Of a stretch of DNA of 64,000 nucleotides, positions 1 through 7,662 are shown piece after piece. The DNA is from Osmia lignaria lignaria. Lineage: Eukaryota; Arthropoda; Insecta; Hymenoptera; Megachilidae. Position 1 is the first letter of the stretch, and every line of letters starts with the position of its first letter. The position numbers and the translations under genes are program-made. The notes beneath the pieces are model-generated. The model saw nothing but the letters and a program-made list of their open reading frames with translations. It was not told the DNA's origin and searched no databases. The DNA lies in assembly GCF_051020975.1 (NCBI RefSeq), contig NW_027478168.1:2046001-2110000 (forward strand). Reading direction: 5' to 3'.

Positions 1-255
1 CTTCTTCTGCACAGCTAAGCTGGAAGTGGCATTTGCGGCTCGCACTAGTGCAGACTTATCTCAACGAAAGGGGCCACGGTGTTTCTGTATCTCTATTATG
101 TTGGTGCGGCTTCGGAACTTTTAAATATCTCGATATATCTCGAAAACTACGCTTCTGATCAAAAAATATCATAGAACATAAATTGTAGGAAACATAATTT
201 TCTACAAAAAAGGTCTCTTACCATTTTGCCATAGCTCGCTTCGTTTCCGAGATAT
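1..255 (+). repeat. Left-edge partial monomer (type E tail)
   Basis: The window opens inside a unit, at phase 68. The sequence carries the family 2 middle (GCACTAGTGC) and the CTCAACGAAAGG variant that marks type E of the 5-mer. It also has a private change, CAGACTTATC instead of CAGAGTTATC (51-60). It precedes a type A unit, as type E does elsewhere, so the 5-mer register extends to the left of the window. Confidence 0.9.
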
Positions 256-307
256 TTGCAGATATATCTCAAGGGAAGGGGCCTGACGGACATATTTCGA
301 GATATTT
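244..307 (+). repeat. Paired TTTC(C)GAGATATTT words and small hairpin
   Basis: TTTCCGAGATATTT (244-257) and TTTCGAGATATTT (295-307) are near copies. GAGATAT (249-255) and ATATCTC (264-270) are perfect inverted 7-mers around an 8-base loop in units with GATATATCTC; the stem shrinks to 6 bp in GATTTATCTC units. These are visible sequence facts; any protein-binding or structural role is unknown. Confidence 0.7.
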
Positions 308-397
308 CTTCTTCTTGTTGTTCTTCTTCTGCACAGCTAAGCTGGAAGTGGCATTTACAGCTCGCAATAGTGCAGAGTTATCTCAAAGAAAGGGGCC
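257..397 (+). repeat. Internal 27-bp direct repeat inside the monomer
   Basis: In the reference unit, 257-283 and 371-397 align without gaps: TGCAGA, two variable bases, TATCTCAA, a variable/G/variable triplet, AAGGGGCC. 23 of 27 bases match (24 of 27 in units that start GATTTATCTC, such as 578). The spacing is 114 bp. The two copies are held at fixed positions in essentially every unit, so the duplication predates the amplification of the present array. Confidence 0.85.
305..336 (+). other. Pyrimidine tract ending in GCACAG, one per monomer
   Basis: The tract at 305-330 is C/T only except G at 317 and 320, with TTC and TTG triplets, and runs into GCACAG (331-336). It looks like a eukaryotic splice acceptor and is also a strongly strand-biased, triplet-like tract. 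It is almost invariant through the array; rare changes include TTCTTCTTCTTCTTG at 63072 and TTCTTAATC at 48408 and 50514. There is no evidence that it is used in splicing. Confidence 0.5.
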
Positions 398-494
398 ACG
401 GTGTTTCTGTATCTCTATTATGTTGGTGCGGCTTCGGAACTTTTAAATATCTTGATATATCTCGAGAACTACGCATCTGATCAAAAAATATCAT
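378..494 (-). other. Recurrent short minus-strand ATG frame (not called as a gene)
   Basis: On the minus strand an ATG at 494-492 opens 38 codons, ending at TAA (380-378) inside the complement of GAGTTATCTC. It is the only regular ATG-started frame of any size in the unit. Units with GAGTTTTCTC (20542, 24728), GAGTAATCTC (31490, 34066) or GAGATATCTC (38252) lose the stop, and the frame grows to 76 or 111 codons. The peptide is basic and unlike any family I recognise. With no conserved length it is most likely chance. Confidence 0.6.
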
Positions 495-1221
495 AGAAGA
501 TAAAAAGTAGGAAACTTAATTCTCTACAAAAAAGCTCTCTTAACATTTTGCCATAGCTCGCTTCGTTTCCGAGATATTTGCAGATTTATCTCAAGGGAAG
601 GGGCCTGACGGACATATTTCGAGATATTTCTTCTTCTTGTTGTTCTTCTTCTGCACAGCTAAGCTGGAAGTGGCATTTGCGGCTCGCACTAGTGCAGAGT
701 TATCTCAAAGAAAGGGGCCACGGTGTTTCTGTATCCCTATTATGTTGGTGCGGCTTCGGAACTTTTAAATATCTGGATATATCTCGAAAACTACGCTTCG
801 GATCAAAAAATATCATAGAACATAAATAGTAGGAAACATAATTCTCTACAAAAAACGTCTCTTAAAATTTTGCCATAGCTCGCTTCGTTTCCGAGATATG
901 TGCAGATTTATCTCAAGGGAAGGGGCCTGACGGACATATTTCGAGATATTTCTTCTTCTTGTTGTTCTTCTTCTGCACAGCTAAACTGGAAGTGGCATTT
1001 CCAGCTCGCAATAGTGCAGAGTTATCTCAAAGAGAGGGGCCACGGTGTTTCTGTATCTTTATTATGTTGGTGCGGCTTCGGAACTTTTAAATATCTTGAT
1101 ATATCTCGAAAACTACGCATCTGATCAAAAAATATCATAGAAGATAAAAAGTAGGAAACTTAATTCTCTACAAAAAAGGTCTCTTAACATTTTGCCATAG
1201 CTCGCTTCGTTTCCGAGATAT

Positions 1222-1543
1222 TTGCAGATTTATCTCAAGGGAAGGGGCCTGACGGACATATTTCGAGATATTTCTTCTTCTTGTTGTTCTTCTTCTGCAC
1301 AGCTAAGCTGGAAGTGGCATTTGCGGCTCGCACTAGTGCAGAGTTATCTCAAAGAAAGGGGCCACGGTGTTTCTGTATCTCTATTATGTTGGTGCGGCTT
1401 CGGAACTTTTAAATATCTCGATATATCTCGAAAACTACGCTTCTGATCAAAAAATATCATAGAACATAAATTGTAGGAAACATAATTTTCTACAAAAAAG
1501 GTCTCTTACCATTTTGCCATAGCTCGCTTCGTTTCCGAGATAT
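1222..1543 (+). repeat. Reference monomer of family 2 (type D)
   Basis: This complete 322-bp unit represents the second family. Compared with the family 1 unit at 256 it reads TTTGCGGCTCGCACTAGTGC in the middle, ATATCTCGATATATCTCGAA where family 1 has a TCTCGAGA palindrome, CGCTTCTGATC instead of CGCATCTGATC, and AAATTGTAGGAAACATA instead of AAAAAGTAGGAAACTTA. These differences travel together in most units of the window, but swaps occur, for example at 900, 3155 and 4443. A sub-variant with CTCGATGTATC dominates between about 13459 and 29138. Confidence 0.9.
1261..1433 (+). repeat. 11-bp inverted repeat across the monomer (family 2)
   Basis: TTTCGAGATAT at 1261-1271 is the exact reverse complement of ATATCTCGAAA at 1423-1433. 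Next to the latter is a 10-bp tandem pair, ATATCTCGAT (1413-1422) and ATATCTCGAA (1423-1432). Family 1 units change the arm to ATATCTCGAGA, which shortens the long-range pairing but makes a local TCTCGAGA palindrome. Confidence 0.75.
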
Positions 1544-1865
1544 TTGCAGATATATCTCAAGGGAAGGGGCCTGACGGACATATTTCGAGATATTTCTTCT
1601 TCTTGTTGTTCTTCTTCTGCACAGCTAAGCTGGAAGTGGCATTTGCGGCTCGCACTAGTGCAGAGTTATCTCAACGAAAGGGGCCACGGTGTTTCTGTAT
1701 CTCTATTATGTTGGTGCGGCTTCGGAACTTTTAAATATCTCGATATATCTCGAAAACTACGCTTCTGATCAAAAAATATCATAGAACATAAATTGTAGGA
1801 AACATAATTTTCTACAAAAACGGTCTCTTAACATTTTGCCATAGCTCGCTTCGTTTCCGAGATAT

Positions 1866-4764
1866 TTGCAGATATATCTCAAGGGAAGGGGCCTGACGGA
1901 CATATTTCGAGATATTTCTTCTTCTTGTTGTTCTTCTTCTGCACAGCTAAGCTGGAAGTGGCATTTGCGGCTCGCACTAGTGCAGAGTTATCTCAAAGAA
2001 AGGAGCCACGGTGTTTCTGTATCTCTATTATGTTGGTGCGGCTTCGGAACTTTTAAATATCTTGATATATCTCGAGAACTAACGCATCTGATCAAAAAAT
2101 ATCATAGAACATAAAAAGTAGGAAACATAATTCTCTACAAAAAAGGTCTCTTAACATTTTGCCATAGCTCGCTTCGTTTCCGAGATATTTGCAGATTTAT
2201 CTCAAGGGAAGGGGCCTGACGGACATATTTCGAGATATTTCTTCTTCTTGTTGTTCTTCTTCTGCACAGCTAAGCTGGAAGTGGCATTTGCGGCTCGCAC
2301 TAGTGCACAGTTATCTCAAAGAAAGGGGCCACGGTGTTTCTGTATCTCTATTATGTTGGTGCGTCTTCGGAACTTTTAAATATCTCGATATATCTCGAAA
2401 ACTACGCTTCTGATCAAAAAATATCATAGAACATAAATTGTAGGAAACATAATTCTCTACAAAAAACGTCTCTTAACATTTTGCCATAGCTCGCTTCATT
2501 TCCGAGATATTTGCAGATTCAGCTCAAAGGAACTGGCCTGACGGACATATTTCGAGATATTTCTTCTTCTTGTTGTTCTTCTTCTGCACAGCTAAGCTGG
2601 AAGTGGCATTTGCGGCTCGCACTAGTGCACAGTTATCTCAAAGAAAGGGGCCACGGTGTTTCTGTATCTCTATTATGTTGGTGCGTCTTCGGAACTTTTA
2701 AATATCTCGATATATCTCGAAAACTACGCTTCTGATCAAAAAATATCATAGAACATAAATTGTAGGAAACATAATTCTCTACAAAAAAGGTCTCTTAACA
2801 TTTTGCCATAGCTCGCTTCATTTCCGAGATATTTGCAGATTCATCTCAAAGGAACTGGCCTGACGGACATATTTCGAGATATTTCTTATTCTTGTTGTTC
2901 TTCCTCTGCACAGCTAAGCTGGGAGTGGCATTTGCAGCTCGCAATAGTGCAGAGTTATCTCAAAGAAAGGGGCCACGGCGTTTCTGTATCTCTATTATGT
3001 TGGTGCGGCTTCGGAACTTTTAAATATCTTGATATATCTCGAGAACTACGCATCTGATCAAAAAATATCATAGAACATAAAAAGTAGGAAACTTAATTCT
3101 CTACAAAAAAGGTTTCTTAACATTTTGCCATAGCTCGCTTCGTTTCCGAGATATTTGCAGATATATCTCAGGGGAAGGGGCCTAACGGACATATTTCGAG
3201 ATATTTCTTCTTCTTGTTGTTCTTCTTCTGCACAGCTGAGCTGGAAGTGGCATTTGCAGGTCGCAATAGTGCAGAGTTATCTCAAAGAAAGGGGCCACGG
3301 TGTTTCTGTATCTCTATTATGTTGGTGCGGCTTCGGAACTTTTAAATATCTCGATATATCTCGAAAACTACGCTTCTGATCAAAAAATATCATAGAACGT
3401 AAATTGTAGGAAACATTATTCTCTACAAAAAAGGTCTCTTAACATTTTGCCATAGCTCGCTTCGTTTCCGAGATATGTGCAGATTCATCTCAAGGGAAGG
3501 GGTCTGACGGACATATTTCGAGATATTTCTTCTTCTTGTTGTTCTTCTTCTGCACAGCTAAGCTCGAAGTGGCATTTGCAGCTCGCAATAGTGCAGAGTT
3601 ATCTCAAAGAAAGGGGCCACGGTGTTTCTGTATCTCTATTATGTTGGTGCGGCTTCGGAACTTTTAAATATCTTGATATATCTCGAGAACTACGCATCTG
3701 ATCAAAAAATATCATAGAATATGAAAAGTAGGAAACTTAATTCTCTACAAAAATGGTCTCTTAACATTTTGCCATAGCTCTCTTCGTTTCCGAGATATTT
3801 GCAGATTTATCTCAAGGGAAGGGGCCTGACGGACATATTTCGAGATATTTCTTCTTCTTGTTGTTCTTCTTCTGCACAGCTAAGCTGGAAGTGGCATTTG
3901 CAGCTCGCAATAGTGCAGAGTTATCTCAAAGAAAGGGGCCACGGTGTTTCTGTATCTCTATTATGTTGGTGCGGCTTCGGAACTTTTAAATATCTTGATA
4001 TATCTCGAGAACTACGCGCCTGATCAAAAAATATCATAGAACATAAAAAGTAGGAAACTTAATTCTCTACAAAAACGGTCTCTTAACATTTTGCCATAGC
4101 TCGCTTCGTTTCCGAGATATTTGCAGAATTATCTCAAGGGAAGGGGCCTGACGGACATATTTCGAGATATTTCTTCTTCTTGTTGTTCTTCTTCTGCACA
4201 GCTAAGCTGGAAGTGGCATTTCCAGCTCGCAATAGTGCAGAGTTATCTCAAAGAGAGGGGCCACGGTGTTTCTGTATCTCTATTATGTTGGTGCTGCTTC
4301 GGAACTTTTAAATATCTTGATATATCTCGAGAACTACGCATCTGATCAAAAAATATCATAGAAGATAAAAAGTAGGAAACTTAATTCTCTACAAAAAAGG
4401 TCTCTTAACATTTTGCCATAGCTCGCTTCGTTTCCGAGATATTTGCAGATTTATCTCAAGGGAAGGGGCCTGACGGACATATTTCGAGATATTTCTTCTT
4501 CTTGTTGTTCTTCTTCTGCACAGCTAAGCTGGAAGTGGCATTTGCGGCTCGCACTAGTGCAGAGTTATCTCAACGAAAGGGGCCACGGTGTTTCTGTATC
4601 TCTATTATGTTGGTGCGGCTTCGGAACTTTTAAATATCTTGATATATCTCGAGAACTACGCATCTGATCAAAAAATATCATAGAACATAAAAAGTAGGAA
4701 ACTTAATTCTCTACAAAAAAGGTCTCTTAACATTTTGCCATAGGTCGCTTCGTTTCCGAGATAT
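1866..4764 (+). repeat. Mixed monomers without a clear higher-order period
   Basis: Nine units start at 1866, 2189, 2511, 2833, 3155, 3477, 3799, 4121 and 4443. The first is 323 bp because of a 1-bp insertion. Units 2189 and 2511 are a local pair sharing GTGCACAGTTATC and GTGCGTCTTCGG. Units 2511 and 2833 begin with the GATTCAGCTC/GATTCATCTCAAAGGAACTGG 5' variant instead of GAT(A/T)TATCTCAAGGG. Units 3155 and 3477 form a pair that recurs far away at 44692/45014 and 63072/63394. Unit 4443 joins a family 2 middle with CAACG to a family 1 end and is a recombinant. I see no repeat of the block as a whole. Confidence 0.85.
2071..2090 (+). repeat. 1-bp insertion making a 323-bp monomer
   Basis: The unit starting at 1866 reads GAGAACTAACGCATC where all other family 1 units read GAGAACTACGCATC. 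One extra A lies at about 2081. It moves the phase of every later unit by +1 and is one of only two single-base length changes in the window. Confidence 0.95.
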
Positions 4765-7662
4765 TTGCAGATTTATCTCAAGGGAAGGGGCCTAACGGAC
4801 ATATTTCGAGATATTTCTTCTTCTTGTTGTCCTTCTTCTGCACAGCTAAACTGGAAGTGGCATTTCCAGCTCGCAATAGTGCAGAGTTATCTCAAAGAGA
4901 GGGGCCACGGTGTTTCTGTATCTCTATTATGTTGGTGCGGCTTCGGAACTTTTAAATATCTTGATATATCTCGAGAACTACGCATCTGATCAAAAAATAT
5001 CATAGAACATAAAAAGTAGGAAACTTAATTCTCTACAAAAAAGGTCTCTTAACATTTTGCCATAGCTCTCTTCGTTTCCGAGATATTTGCAGATTTATCT
5101 CAAGGGAAGGGGCCTGACGGACATATTTCGAGATATTTCTTCTTCTTGTTGTTCTTCTTCTGCACAGCTAAGCTGGAAGTGGCATTTGCGGCTCGCACTA
5201 GTGCAGAGTTATCTCAAAGAAAGGGGCCACGGTGTTTCTGTATCTCTATTATGTTGGTGCGGCTTCGGAACTTTTAAATATCTCGATGTATCTCGAAAAC
5301 TACGCTTCTGATCAAAAAATATCATAGAACATAAATTGTAGGAAACATAATTCTCTATAAAAAACGTCTCTTAACATTTTGCCATAGCTCGCTTCGTTTC
5401 CGAGATATTTGCAGATTCATCTCAAAGGAACTGGCCTGACGGACATATTTCGAGATATTTCTTCTTCTTGTTGTTCTTCCTCTGCACAGCTAAGCTGGAA
5501 GTGGCATTTGCGGCTCGCACTAGTGCAGAGTTATCTCAAAGAAAGGGGCCACGGTGTTTCTGTATCTCTATTATGTTGGTGCGGCTTCGGAACTTTTAAA
5601 TATCTTGATATATCTCGAGAACTACGCATCTGATCAAAAAATATCATAGAACATAAAAAGTAGGAAACTTAATTCCCTACAAAAAAGGTCTCTGAACATT
5701 TTGCCATAGGTCGCTTCGTTTCCGAGATATTTGCAGATTTATCTCAAGGGAAGGGGCCTAACGGACATATTTCGAGACATTTCTTCTTCTTGTTGTCCTT
5801 CTTCTGCACAGCTAAACTGGAAGTGGCATTTCCAGCTCGCAATAGTGCAGAGTTATCTCAAAGAGAGGGGCCACGGTGTTTCTGTATCTCTATTATGTTG
5901 GTGCGGCTTCGGAACTTTTAAATATCTTGATATATCTCGAGAACTACGCATCTGATCAAAAAATATCATAGAAGATAAAAAGTAGGAAACTTAATTCTCT
6001 ACAAAAAAGGTCTCTTAACATTTTGCCATAGCTCGCTTCGTTTCCGAGATATTTGCAGATTTATCTCAAGGGAAGGGGCCTGACGGACATATTTCGAGAT
6101 ATTTCTTCTTCTTGTTGTTCTTCTTCTGCACAGCTAAGCTGGAAGTGGCATTTGCGGCTCGCACTAGTGCAGAGTTATCTCAAAGAAAGGGGCCACGGTG
6201 TTTCTGTATCCCTATTATGTTGGTGCGGCTTCGGAACTTTTAAATATCTGGATATATCTCGAAAACTACGCTTCGGATCAAAAAATATCATAGAACATAA
6301 ATAGTAGGAAACATAATTCTCTACAAAAAACGTCTCTTAAAATTTTGCCATAGCTCGCTTCGTTTCCGAGATATGTGCAGATTTATCTCAAGGGAAGGGG
6401 CCTGACGGACATATTTCGAGATATTTCTTCTTCTTGTTGTTCTTCTTCTGCACAGCTAAACTGGAAGTGGCATTTCCAGCTCGCAATAGTGCAGAGTTAT
6501 CTCAAAGAGAGGGGCCACGGTGTTTCTGTATCTCTATTATGTTGGTGCGGCTTCGGAACTTTTAAATATCTTGATATATCTCGAGAACTACGCATCTGAT
6601 CAAAAAATATCATAGAACATAAAAAGTAGGAAACTTAATTCTCTACAAAAAAGGTCTCTTAACATTTTGCCATAGCTCTCTTCGTTTCCGAGATATTTGC
6701 AGATTTATCTCAAGGGAAGGGGCCTGACGGACATATTTCGAGATATTTCTTCTTCTTGTTGTTCTTCTTCTGCACAGCTAAGCTGGAAGTGGCATTTGCG
6801 GCTCGCACTAGTGCAGAGTTATCTCAAAGAAAGGGGCCACGGTGTTTCTGTATCTCTATTATGTTGGTGCGGCTTCGGAACTTTTAAATATCTCGATGTA
6901 TCTCGAAAACTACGCTTCTGATCAAAAAATATCATAGAACATAAATTGTAGGAAACATAATTCTCTATAAAAAAGGTCTCTTAACATTTTGCCATAGCTC
7001 GCTTCGTTTCCGAGATATTTGCAGATTCATCTCAAAGGAACTGGCCTGACGGACATATTTCGAGATATTTCTTCTTCTTGTTGTTCTTCCTCTGCACAGC
7101 TAAGCTAGAAGTGGCATTTGCAGCTCGCAATAGTGCAGAGTTTTCTCAAAGAAAGGGGCCACGGCGTTTCTGTATCTCTATTATGTTGGTGCGGCTTCGG
7201 AACTTTTAAATATCTTGATATATCTCGAGAACTACGCATCTGATCAAAAAATATCATAGAACATAAAAAGTAGGAAACTTAATTCCCTACAAAAAAGGTC
7301 TCTTAACATTTTGCCATAGGTCGCTTCGTTTCCGAGATATTTGCAGATTTATCTCAAGGGAAGGGGCCTAACGGACATATTTCGAGATATTTCTTCTTCT
7401 TGTTGTCCTTCTTCTGCACAGCTAAACTGGAAGTGGCATTTCCAGCTCGCAATAGTGCAGAGTTATCTCAAAGAGAGGGGCCACGGTGTTTCTGTATCTC
7501 TATTATGTTGGTGCGGCTTCGGAACTTTTAAATATCTTGATATATCTCGAGAACTACGCATCTGATCAAAAAATATCATAGAAGATAAAAAGTAGGAAAC
7601 TTAATTCTCTACAAAAAAGCTCTCTTAACATTTTGCCATAGCTCGCTTCGTTTCCGAGATAT
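4765..7662 (+). repeat. P-V-H trimer followed by P-B-C-V-H 5-mer
   Basis: Unit type P (CCTAACGG, TGTCCTTCTTC, AAACTGG, TTTCCAGC) starts at 4765, 5731 and 7341. Type V (family 2 with CTCGATGTATC) starts at 5087 and 6697, and type H (GATTCATCTCAAAGGAACTGG) at 5409 and 7019. The order is P-V-H (966 bp), P-B-C-V-H (1610 bp), then P leading into the canonical 5-mer. The second block thus equals the first with B (6053) and a C-like unit (6375) placed between P and V. H at 7019 carries GCTAGAAG, an in-frame TAG for the otherwise open frame, and a TTTTCTC variant. Confidence 0.85.

Larger units (their letters stand above)
235..480 (+). other. Recurrent open frame without ATG (not called as a gene)
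   Basis: Between an in-frame TAG (232-234) and the TGA after CGCATC, the frame is open for about 81 codons. The reading begins only at TTG (256) or, in some units, GTG. The peptide would contain Ser/Cys runs such as SSSCCSSS and LLCWCGFG and resembles no family I know. 185 of 196 units keep 64 or more codons. The eleven broken ones start at 7019, 14425, 30524, 33100, 39862, 42116, 43404, 48408, 50514, 55988 and 59530. Changes between units include many amino acid replacements (QLKGTG/YLKGRG, LRLALV/LQLAIV, RELRI/RKLRF). The only common plus-strand ATG, in TTATGTTGG, gives 8 codons. I infer an accidental frame kept open by homogenisation. Confidence 0.75.
256..577 (+). repeat. Reference monomer (family 1, type A) with internal map
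   Basis: This is a complete 322-bp unit, used here as the phase reference. In order it holds a TTGCAGATATATCTC start, a G-rich word AAGGGGCCTGACGG, TTTCGAGATAT (295-305), a TTC/TTG pyrimidine tract (305-330) ending in GCACAG, then AGCTGGAAGTGGCATTT. After these come the family-specific GCTCGCAATAGTGC, a second copy of the TGCAGA..TATCTCAA..AAGGGGCC element (371-397), TTATGTTGGTGCGGCTTCGG, and the dyad-rich TTGATATATCTCGAGAAC. The last third is A/T-rich (about 33% GC against about 42% in the first 200 bases) and ends with GCTCGCTTCGTTTCCGAGATAT. Family 1 units read AAAAAGTAGGAAACTTA near phase 245. Phase 1 is arbitrary; no natural unit boundary is visible. Confidence 0.95.
256..1865 (+). repeat. 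5-mer higher-order repeat, isolated left copy (A-B-C-D-E)
   Basis: Five units form one 1610-bp block, with starts at 256 (A), 578 (B), 900 (C), 1222 (D) and 1544 (E). A has TTTACAGC and AAAAGCTCTCTT. B has TATCCCTATT, CTGGATATATC, CTTCGGATC and AAATAGTAGG. C has AAACTGG, TTTCCAGC, TATCTTTATT and a mixed 3' part. D has the plain family 2 pattern, then TTTTCTAC and TTACCATTTT. E has CTCAACGAAAGG. The same order reappears almost unchanged at 8951-10238 and elsewhere in 7663-13458, although other unit types occupy the 5.8 kb between. Confidence 0.9.

Noticed and set aside
240..257. CENP-B box in CTTCGTTTCCGAGATAT
   Set aside because: It shares TTCG with the mammalian box core, but the required A and CGGG positions do not match.
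432..450. TATA-like promoter in CTTTTAAATATC
   Set aside because: A short A/T-rich word repeated in every unit, without any initiator, transcript or gene nearby to support it.
480..577. Polyadenylation signal in the A-rich 3' part of the monomer
   Set aside because: I find no AATAAA or ATTAAA in the consensus; only A-runs such as CAAAAAATATC and ACAAAAAAGG are present.
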